From Ignelater luminosus (lineage: Eukaryota > Arthropoda > Insecta > Coleoptera > Elateridae): 64,000 bases of DNA. Positions 55,415-64,000 of the stretch are shown piece by piece (positions within the stretch are counted from its first letter, which is position 1; each line of letters starts with the position of its first letter). The position numbers and the translations under genes were made by a program. The notes under the pieces were generated by a model. It saw nothing but the letters and a program-made list of their open reading frames with translations. It did not search any database and was not told the origin of the DNA. The stretch spans positions 25,968 to 89,967 of the forward strand of contig VTPC01008819.1 in assembly GCA_011009095.1 (NCBI GenBank). Direction: 5' to 3'.

Positions 55415-58400
55415 GGATTATGATAATGGGTCAAATATGAGAGGTAAGCATGTGAAGTTGTAAAAACGTGTATTAAATGTAAACTCTCGAGCCATGTTTG
55501 TGCCTTGCACAGCTTACTCCTTAATCTGGTTGTCAACGACGCGGCCAAATTATCCAACGAAATAGCTGAGTATTTTAATATAATTCAAGAAATTTTCAAC
55601 TTTTTTTCTGTTTCACCACATCGATGGGCCGTTTGCAAATCTAACGTAACCAATTCGAATTTGCAGCCTTTATTAGAAACACGGTGGGAAAGTAGAATAA
55701 AAGATATTAATTCTTTGTATCATCAAAAAGGTGAAGTTTATTATAGCCTGGAACAGATTGCTAACGATTGAAACAGGGATGCAAATACTAGACATATGGT
55801 CCCGTGTTTAGCAGTTAAAATAAAATTGTTTAAATTCCCATGCTCCTTAGCCATTTGGCATGATATCTTAACATAAGTTAATGTTGTAAATAAACCACTT
55901 CAGAATGCTCAGGTCAATATTCGCGAATCAGTAACCACACTAAGAAAGTTAAATCGCGTACCTAAGGGGGGGGGGGCGGTCCGCCCCGGGCCTGTGCTTG
56001 TAGGGGGCCATCAATAATTATACAAATCCGTAAATCTGAAGTTAAATTTACTGTAGAAAGTATGTATAATAGTAATATAAAAAATAGCTAAGCTTATCAT
56101 TTAATAAAACTTAAGTTACAATAGTTTGACCTCCTATACTTGGGCCTAGGCTTCAGAACGAAGTTTTTTGATTTTTAATTTTTGTCTATTGAACTAAGAG
56201 CATTCCTGAGAATAGGATTCTCAGTTTTTTAACATTATATTTTATTATTGTCCAAAAATTTTTTTCATCGTTTAACAATTTGTGCGACATTATTAACATT
56301 AGAAAACACATTTTTATTTTTGCGTTTTTTAATTACTTGCGGACAACCAGTGGCTTAGATAGTGGACGCAAAAGCCCGCAGTGCGGGCAGACCACAAGGA
56401 TTTGGGGGCCCCACAGTCGTTGACAGATATGAAATAAAAATAGCCATATACTTAGAAAAGTCCGAGTAACCGAGATTTTCACTGCCCAGTAATTTTACTG
56501 TTCACTTTCAACTAAAATCTCTATTATGTAGTCACGTAGTCGGTTTATTGCAATTTGCCGGAAGTAAGTATACCTCGGTAGTAAAGTTCGTCGGTATTTA
56601 TTACACATTGTCGGTGTCTTACTAGAAAAAACCCCCATTCTCGTAAAAGAGCAATAATACCTGTTCCACATCTGATGTTCAACTTTTACTTTCTTTCTAG
56701 TTCCACCCTTAAAATATAAATTGCTTTTTGGTGACATAACTAAAGATATTTTAAAAGTTCTTGACACTGATAGATTAGACATACAATTTTGTCAAAGTCA
56801 AGGTTATGACAATGAACCCACCATGGCAGGTTTCCATTCAGATGTACGGGCAAGGATTCATAAGTTAATTAGTAAGATTTTGTTTGTACCTTGCCCAAAT
56901 CATTCTCTAAATTTAGGCGATGTTTATGCTTTTGGAATAAATCCCAATTCTATGACGTTCTTTGGAACATTGGAAAGTGTTTACAATTTCTTTTCATCAT
57001 TAGCTCATAGATGGGATATTTTTAAACAAGTTGTTGGGGTGTCAGTAAAAAATTGTCTGAAACTAGATGGAGTGCTCAGCACGATGCCGTGAAACCAATA
57101 ATGAAACATTTTGACAAAGTGGTGCAAGCTGTTGAGAGGTTAAGTGATCGAACAGATAAATATGTTAATACCAGAGGATCAACTGAAATTTTAATGAGAA
57201 ACATGTGTGATTATAAATTTCTCGGGTTCTTTCAATTGTGGTCGAACATTTTAGAAGAAGTAAATTATACTCAAAAATATATACAAACAGAAGGTGTAAG
57301 TTTAGAGAAGATTGTACAGAAACTAAGAAGCTTGAAGATTTTTTTAGAAGAAAGCCGTGATGAATTGATAGATAACGCATTGAAGTTTGCAATCAGATCA
57401 TGTAAAGAAATGGGAATATCGGTTGAAAGAAGGGGACGAAGAAGGTTCAAGAAAATTATGCCTGGAGAAAAAGCAAGAGATGAAGGATTAACTTTAGAAC
57501 AAGAATAAAAAGATGCATAAATGAATGTATAGACAAATTATTATCAGGAGCTGACTACGAGAATGGAATCAATGGAGAATGTTTTTGAAAAATTCAGCAT
57601 TACTCAGGCAGTGAACTTAATAGGTGTTAGTGACTTACAACTTCCTACCCTTATTTCAAACTTTAGCAATATGTACGACGACTTCAAGAGATCCAGCCCG
57701 AAATAAAGGAATTAAAAAGGCATATAAAAGCAACGGGAATCGCAATAGAAGAGACAATAAAGTGAACCGCACTCAAAATGATTCAATTTACAGTGAAAAT
57801 GAACTTTACCGAATCCTTGCCGAACATTTGCTTGGCCCTAAAATTATATTTAACAGTTTGTGTATCCTGCTTTTCGACTTTTCTTATACAATTACACATA
57901 TTATATGCATGAGAATTTCATCGTTGCTAAATCAGCTAAAATTCGTCTTGTACCAGTCAATTTGATATGTTAAAGTTAACATATAAATCTTAACATTAGT
58001 ACCATGCTGTTTCAGGATGTGAGGACACTCAGAGAAAGAATTTAGTAGAACCAAATAAAGTTGCTTTGTTGTAAATAAAAAATTTTTTTGTATTTGCTCC
58101 AAATACTATAATTTATTTGTAGAAATTGAATTATTTATTTGAAATCACATGGCCTCTAAATTGAAATTGAAGTTAATTGTCAGAATAGAATAAATATAAT
58201 AAAATGTGAAATTTGAACTGTAACTTAAATCCTTTTTTAGTAAACTATTTTAATAAAATACATACATAACATGTTCTTATATAAATAAGTATTTAGTTAT
58301 CCCTAAAGATAAAGAATTTATTTGAAGTTAACAAATGCTTTAAATATATTTATTTATTTGGCTCAATCAATAGTTGCTCTAGGTTAATGTTATTTTAGCA

Positions 58401-59828
58401 ATCAAATTCTTCCTGTGAAGTATCATTTATATTAAAAAAACGGTTAATTTTTTATGTAATTTTAAAAGACTGGTAGGTTGGATGTGTGATCGTAGGCACG
58501 CAAGCGCGTTTGTGTGAAGCTTGAATAGGGGCCTCCAAAAAAGTCCCGCCCGGGCCTCAGTTGGTGAAGGTACGCCACTGAAGAGAAGCAATGAAAGTTT
58601 TGAACCTTTTATCAAAAAAGCCAGAGAATTAGGCAACGAATTGGTAGTGGAATGCGAATTTCCGAAAATGAATTGAGTGCGCTGCAGAAAGAAAAAATGT
58701 TTTTTTGGAATATGAAGCATCTGATGAATCAAGCACCCTAGATCCAAAACAGTATTTTAGAGTTAATTTTTATTTTCAAATTTTGAACTCAGTGAACACA
58801 TCAATAGAAGAAAGATTTCAACTTTTGAGAAATCATGGAGATAGATTTGGTTTCTTGTGTAAAATGCAGTGTATCATTGATAAAGAATTGCGAAAGTGGT
58901 GTGCTGATCTCGATCTAAAATTGAGTGATAAAGAGAGGAACTAACTAGATCTAAACGGCATCGAGTTATACGACGAAATCGTTACTTTAAAATCATTTAC
59001 TAGTTGTAATCAAAATCCTAAAAATCTTTTAAAGTATATAACACAACAAAATATTAATTCGGTGTTTCCGAATCTTACAATAGCTCTCAGAATTCTTAGA
59101 ACTCTTCCAGTATCTGTAGCTACAGCAGAAAGAACATTTTCAAAATTGAACTTCATTAAAAATTATTTAACAAGTACAATGCAATTGTCGAGCCTTGCAC
59201 TTTTATCTGTTGAAAGTAATCTTCCTGAGAATTTAAATGTGGAAGAGACAGTCGATCAGTTTGCTAATGCAAAAGTGAGGCGAGTACTCAGTACCTTTGT
59301 CAAAGATTTACTAGTAAATAACTTTCATGTCAATTCTGTGTTATTTATTGGAATACCTAATTATTTATTCTTTAATTTTTAAATTTAAAGCGTTGTTTTA
59401 CTTTTTCAAGGATGGTAGTAAAACAACAGTAGGTATTTACATTATTCAAGTGTAAAATTGGTTCATCAATCATACGAATTTAACAGTAAATATTTAACGT
59501 AACCGAAATGCTCAATTATTTGCTTTCCTAATTATCTGAGAGCGAAAGGGTAAATTGGGTTTTTGTAGACAAAAGAAAACTTAGTGCACCTGTACAAGTG
59601 TATGTGTTATTTTTGTGTTATTTTTATTTTTCCGAAACCGGCGAAAAATTAAAACAGTAATTTCTGCAAGCTCCTTATGATGCGGGAAGCAATTCTACAC
59701 CCTGTATACTAAAGCTTCGCAAATATCTTTGATTAAATATTTTGCAAAAAGAAACGAATACATTGGGGGTGGGGGGCACGAAAATGTGTTTCATCACGCA
59801 GGCGCTGCAACCCTCAGCTATGGGCCTG
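55415..59828 (+). mobile_element. ZMYM1-like hAT relic D, host of copy C
   Basis: The plus strand shows 'DYDNGSNMRGKHVKL', 'NVNSRAMFVPCTAYSLNLVV', 'FSVSPHRWAVCKSN' and 'LLETRWESRIKDINSL' (55415-55771), then 'NIRESVTTLRKLN' where copy C interrupts (55955-58580). It resumes 'RSNESFEPFIKKARELGNEL', 'TSIEERFQLLRNHGDRFGFL' and 'LPVSVATAERTFSKLNFIKN' with 'YLTSTMQLSSLALLSVES', the dimerisation domain. The 3' end reads ...GCAACCCTCAGCTATGGGCCTG at 59828, a hAT-type terminus with a G-run before it at 59765. The left end was not found. Stops and frameshifts are scattered. The protein differs clearly from that of copies A-C. Confidence 0.75.
55955..58580 (+). mobile_element. hAT copy C inserted in hAT relic D
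   Basis: Starts CGCGTACCTAAGGGG (the first six or so bases of the usual CAGTGGCGTACC are missing) and ends GGTGAAGGTACGCCACTG at 58580. It is collinear with copy A minus the nested LTR fossil. It holds the 123-aa and 151-aa frames at 56721-57092 and 57053-57508, which overlap with a frameshift, carrying 'MLFGDITKDILKVLDTDRLD', 'FVPCPNHSLNLGDVYAFG' and 'SETRWSAQHDAVKPIMKHF'. The target duplication is lost with the damaged left end. High similarity to copy A implies similar age. Confidence 0.85.
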
Positions 59829-60239
59829 ACAATTACAATTGTACGTGTACAAACCGGTTAATGGTTTGTCAATTAAAGTTGTAAGTTTATTGTTGTACTT
59901 ATTATTTAATTATTTACAAGCTTGAATAACTGAAATCAGTTATAAATGGATCATTGCAAATGAGACTCTCTTGTAGTTTTAAAGTTTCTAAGATTCTACT
60001 CGTTTAAACCATTTTAAAATCTTGGTTAGGTAATGGAAACCAAGTTGAGTAGTATTAAGCAAATTTTATCAGGATTACCAGACGTCATCCTTTTGGAGGA
60101 CATGTCCTTCATTTTTCAAGTTGTGCTCTTGTTCTCCGGGATTCTTAAAATTTTGGAAAGTGTCCTACTTTTTCTGTTAGTCCGGATAAATAAAATTGAA
60201 GTTAAAAAGATAGGCTATTTATAATTTATAAATATGTTC

Positions 60240-60361
60240 ACAGATGACAAAAGTCATTCTGAACCGATGAATGACTGAGCCGGTTCACAGAATCGGTTCA
60301 GCAAGCTGAGCCAGAACCGTTAAGCAGATTCACGCAAATGAGTCGATCTGCCCATCTCTAG
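60240..60361. mobile_element. Possible hAT-type terminus remnant
   Basis: 'GAACCGATGAATGACTGAGC', 'GGTTCAGCAAGCTGAGCC' and the final 'AGTCGATCTGCCCATCTCTA' resemble the subterminal GGTTCA repeats and TAGAGATGGGC terminus of an insect hAT group, read from the right. No opposite end was found. Confidence 0.35.
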
Positions 60362-60990
60362 TGCTAGTACATATTGAATATGCACCGAGGCAAAGTGATC
60401 ACGTGATCGAGTTGCACAGGCACCGCGCGAGTAAGGCAAGAACACCGCCAAATTGAGAACGTGTGGTTCGCACATGAATTCAAATGAAAGAGTTTATTGC
60501 CCGAAAAACGTAGGCAGTTTGAAAATAAATAGGTAGGTATTACTTCCGGGTATTCTATTACAAAGTAAATTTGTGTAGTGTTAACATTTAGCAATAACTA
60601 AGTAGAAGTGCAAAAAGCAGGTAGGTAATTTACAAACCAGTATTATTTTCAAGTTTCCTTTTATAAAGTTAGGTTATAGGCTATACATTCTTTTGGTTGT
60701 TGCCACTGATCTTCAATATATACTTACTACACCTATTACCAACTAGGTAGGTATAAAAACTATTTTCTGTTTACAAAATAAAAAATGAATTTTGATTTTA
60801 GGTCCCAGGTTTTTCTGCGCTCCACAGCTTAAAACCTTAAAACTGTTTACTCCTGTGCTGTACTTACTATTAGCTATTCAAACTAGTATTACTTGGGCAA
60901 ATAAATAATTTGATCTTGGGTACCAAATTCTTCCGGGTTTCAAAACTTGACAACCATCTGTGTACTTCATGGATTTCAGTTAGGTATGTA
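60362..60990. other. No recognised gene
   Basis: Mixed sequence with several short frames and no family features. 60460-60600 contains CAAGAACACCGCCAAATTGA, not recognised. Confidence 0.45.
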
Positions 60991-62263
60991 CCAGGTGTAT
61001 ACCTATGAAATGAGACTTTCAGCTATTAGACCACAGATGTCGCTAGGAGTATTTTTAAACTGTCCCAAATGTCTTATTTTTTTCGTCTGTCATCTGTCAA
61101 CAATATTCAATTCATTGTTTGTGATGTTTCATACAACAACGCATTTTTTTCGCTCTTAAAAATGTCGAATTTCGTGCCTTCAAACTACGATTTGCGGACA
61201 TCGTTGATTTTCTGTTATCAATTGAAGAAAAACGCTTCTCAAGCTCATCAAATGCTTATAGAAGCTTACGGTGGACATGTTCTAAGCAGAGCACAGTGCT
61301 TCAGGTGGTTTGAAAAATTCCGAAGTGGTGATTTTAGCGTGGAGAACGAGGAACGTGGCCGGCCACCGAAAAAGTTTGAGGACACCGAATTGCAAGCATT
61401 GTTGAATGAAGATGATGGTCAAACGCAAGAAATGATGGCAGAGCAGTTGGGAGTGACCCAAAAAACCATTTGCAAACGTTTGAAAGACATGGGCATGATT
61501 TTAAAGGTCGGAAGATGGGTGCCGCATGAACTGACTGAAAGGCAGCAAGAGAACCGAAAAACCACTTGTGAAATGCTGCTCTCCCGGTTCAAAAGGAAGT
61601 CTTTTTTGCATCGAATCGTTACGGGTGTATTTCTCCAATCCCAAGCGTAAACGATCGTATGGTCCGCCCGGCCACAAGCCAAAATCAACGGCCAAACCAA
61701 ACCGCTTCGGCCGCAAGGCAATGCTGTGTGTTTTCTGGGATCAGCATGGTATGATTTGGTACGAGCTATTAAAACCAGGTGAAACAGTTGACGGTGCACG
61801 CTACCAACGACAATTGGCCGATTTGAACAGCGCTATACACCGAAAACGCCCAGAATATGCCGATCGGCGTCACAAAGTAATTTTTCTTGATGACAATGCA
61901 CCACCACATCGAACAAGAGCGACCCGGGAATTGGTGGAGACGTACGATTGGGAACCGCTGGTGCATGCGGCTTACTCACCAGACTTGGCGCCTTCCGATT
62001 ATCATTTGTTTGCATCGATGGGCCACGCACTTTCCGAGCAGCGCTTCAATTCTCACGAAGAAGCCAAAAAATGGCTCGATGATTGGTTTGCGGCCAAAGA
62101 CGGCCAATTTTTTTGGCGCGGCATTCACAAATTGCCTGAGAGATGGGTAAAATGTGTCGCTAGCGATGGCTATTATTTTGAAGATTAAATTTGTAACCAT
62201 TTTTTGTTAGTAAACGTTTAAAATTGAAAAAAAAAAGTCTCATTTCATAGGTATACACCTATG
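60991..62263 (+). mobile_element. Near-complete mariner (DD34D) transposon
   Basis: Inverted ends share AGGTGTATACCTATGAAATG and AGACTTT. TA lies at 60989-60990 and 62264-62265. Total 1,273 bp, a normal mariner length. The transposase gene is nearly complete but interrupted once (see the gene entry). The well preserved ends suggest a fairly young copy. Confidence 0.88.
61162..62188 (+). pseudogene. Mariner transposase, broken by a small deletion at the first catalytic motif
   Basis: The first part (from ATG 61162) reads 'MSNFVPSNYDLRTSLIFCYQ' with two helix-turn-helix units ('SRAQCFRWFEKFRSGDF', 'QEMMAEQLGVTQKTICKRL'), the linker 'GRWVPHELTERQ', and ends at 'SFLHRIVTG'. The family continues with DEKWI there, but this copy runs straight into 'VYFSNPKRKRSYGPPG' in another frame. 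About 16-17 bases, including the first catalytic Asp, appear deleted. The second part is intact: 'TAKPNRFGRKAMLCVFWDQH', 'HKVIFLDDNAPPHRTRATRE' and 'AAYSPDLAPSDYHLFASMGH' give the second and third Asp with 34 residues between them. It ends 'LPERWVKCVASDGYYFED'. Apart from this one lesion no stop is seen. Subfamily: close to the cecropia/mellifera type, from memory. Confidence 0.85.
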
Positions 62264-64000
62264 TACAATAAAACTTTACTGTGCATTAGTAATAAATAAT
62301 CCTGGTTTCTAGGTTCCACATTTATCTACATTTTTTACATTTTCCAAATATTCTGAGTGCATAGCATTGATTAGAACAGATATTGCTGATCGTGAAGATT
62401 TATATTACTTTCGATTACATTTTTCGTTCGCAGGTTGAATTGACAAACTTCCTGCGTCAATTAAACCGATGAAGAATGTAAAAGATTTTAAAACATGGCT
62501 ATAATTGATTTTATACTCTTCAGGAATTCGTGATTAAGATTTAAGATTCTAATCATTTTAGTGTAAATATCTATTCACCTAAACAGTAAGTGTTGTAAAA
62601 AATATTTTTCTATATCTAGAAGATTTAGTATTTCTAAATTAATATAATGCACCTATGCAATAATTATTCTTCAGGTTCAGTTTATATTTGCATTGTTATT
62701 TATTTATTCTATTCCATGCCACTGGCTCTTGATAACTATCTATGAGAATATTTAGCTTTTGATATAATGTAAACATCTATTCAAAAAATGATTAAGTAAC
62801 AAGATATTTTATATCTTTAATGTACTCATTTCTTTTTTTTTATATTTTAATTGTTGAGCACTAAATGTCTGTAGAAAAAGAAACTAACTGTAAAGAAAAG
62901 GGTTCGCTTATTTACATTTGCCATTATTTTAAGTATTTTAAGCTACATCGATGTCAAAAATGGGCAATAACTTATTACTAGTAAGTATACTATTAAAAAG
63001 TAGTTTAAAGTTGTGTAACAATTAAACTACCCTGTTTAAAAGTAACTAGTTTCTTAAATAATTGAAATCAAGTTATCATTTTAAATATAGCTTTGTGATA
63101 TGTTTTGATCGAAGGTTTATAGAAAAAGTAAATAGGATTATGGTTTTTTTCGTAAAGGTACCTAAAATCCTAATGGTGCCTTCTAACTTTTCTTAATTGT
63201 TTCTTAACAATCTGAGTTAAATTTTTGTTACTAGTGTTGAACATATCAAAGAATAACTTTAGGCAATTGTACTTAAAATATAAATATGACTGACTTTGTG
63301 GAAAGACAGAAAATCGCTAGTATAATAAAATAATCAGAAATCCTAGTAAGACTGTAAACTTTTACAGAGAACACATTTTTTGGGACAAAAGTAATGGATT
63401 TACTACTGTCTTAAGAAAAATGACTCTGTCTGCAATATGAATAAGATAAACCTTGTTTTACAGTTTGAATCGAAATTCACTACGTTTGCTTGTGTTTTTT
63501 TAAAGTTATGCCTATCTTCCTCGCAAGTAGTATAGTAAAATAATAAAGAATGTCATTAAATATAAGCTACCCTTTAACTTTAACTTCCTTAATCTGAAAC
63601 TGGAAAAATTTAAGCAGTTGGATTATAACAATTTAATGTTATGCCGATCTGTTAAACGTATACCTATATTGTAAATCTATTGTGATAGAGATGAATATAA
63701 TATTGTTATTTTTGTTTATGAATTGTGCTAATACTGTTAAATGAATTGTATCAAAACTATAATGTTATAACATTATTTTGTTTTGTTTTGTTGCAGGAAA
63801 TATTTGGTAGCTGTAAAATTCCATGTAAAACATCATAAATTTTATGATAATTTACATGCAATTTTATAACTTACAAATATTTCGTTACACCTAACCGACA
63901 GTATAAAATATAAATAGGAATTTAAATTCCTCGCTACTAGGTACACCATAAAGTTCAGTGCTCCTGGTTTTCCTGTCACTTGTCCCCCACTATTTTGTAC
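62264..64000. other. No recognised gene
   Basis: AT-rich DNA with no coherent coding frame on either strand. The only structure I see is the hairpin at 63796-63884. Confidence 0.5.
63796..63884. repeat. 89-bp imperfect hairpin
   Basis: The arm GGAAATATTTGGTAGCTGTA...CATCATAAA pairs with TTTATGATAATTTACATGCA...AAATATTTCG across nearly its whole length, with a few mismatches and almost no loop. It could be a tiny palindromic transposon or the DNA of a hairpin RNA precursor. Nothing here decides between these. Confidence 0.5.

Noticed and set aside
60033-60224. 63-codon hydrophobic frame
   Set aside because: Sequence looks like a dispersed repeat and there is no supporting gene structure.
1-64000. 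tRNA, rRNA and CRISPR structures
   Set aside because: I looked for cloverleaf-like arms, rRNA-like GC-rich blocks and regularly spaced identical repeats and found none that held up.

Overview
This is an AT-rich, intron-bearing arthropod (insect) sequence, most likely from a beetle. The evidence is one multi-exon isoprenyl diphosphate synthase gene with very short introns (55-138 bp), and a crowd of insect-typical transposons: rosa-like DD41D and other mariners, Tc1, ZMYM1-like and CGGBP1-like hATs, Jockey-type and endonuclease-RT LINEs, a Penelope-like element and LTR fossils. The species cannot be fixed from sequence alone. There is one assembly gap of exactly 100 N at 5249-5348. I see no bacterial-style operons, CRISPR arrays, rRNAs or tRNAs.

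Layout. 1-5.2 kb: two separate remnants of a YqaJ-type exonuclease gene, a small TA-flanked MITE and an internally deleted IS630/mariner-type element that runs toward the gap. 5.6-6.9 kb: a structurally complete rosa-like (DD41D) transposon with matching ends, a TA duplication and an unbroken 361-residue transposase. 9.1-10.6 kb: the only convincing host gene, a seven-exon trans-isoprenyl diphosphate synthase of the geranylgeranyl-diphosphate-synthase type on the minus strand, with clean splice sites and both aspartate-rich motifs. 12.8-16.7 kb: a degenerate ~107-bp tandem repeat, a decayed Ty3/gypsy fossil split by a 1-kb MITE, and a ~97-bp tandem duplication. 17-18.7 kb: pieces of rosa-like elements.

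18.8-25.6 kb is a nest. A DUF4806-like coding segment on the minus strand is interrupted by a 5.0-kb hAT element with a perfect 8-bp target duplication, and that hAT carries an LTR-retroelement fossil (LTR plus gag). On the far side lies a fragment of an arthropod transposase-domain protein and a ~370-bp element with CACTA-like ends. 26.5-30.2 kb: a Tc1-type relic, a MITE abutting a mariner relic, and a second LTR fragment. 30.5-33.8 kb: a possible small three-exon gene whose large intron holds a 5' half LINE. 34.1-36.0 kb: an inverted partial copy of the same hAT.

37-46 kb is retroelement-rich: a Jockey-type 3' end, Penelope-like RT and GIY-YIG pieces, and a LINE whose endonuclease half is inverted relative to its RT half, as expected for twin priming. 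46-52 kb: a decayed mariner, several foldback or palindromic MITEs, a palindromic 'TATGGATATC'-type tandem array and a THAP-bearing transposon remnant. 52-60 kb: a CGGBP1-like hAT relic, a third YqaJ remnant, an acidic repeat region and a ZMYM1-like hAT relic into which a second hAT copy has inserted. 61-62.3 kb: a near-complete mariner missing the block around its first catalytic aspartate. The last 1.7 kb has no recognised gene but contains one long imperfect hairpin.

Apart from the isoprenyl diphosphate synthase and perhaps the small three-exon gene, the window is a transposon graveyard. Its interest lies in that divergent enzyme, the nested insertions and the repeated YqaJ relics.
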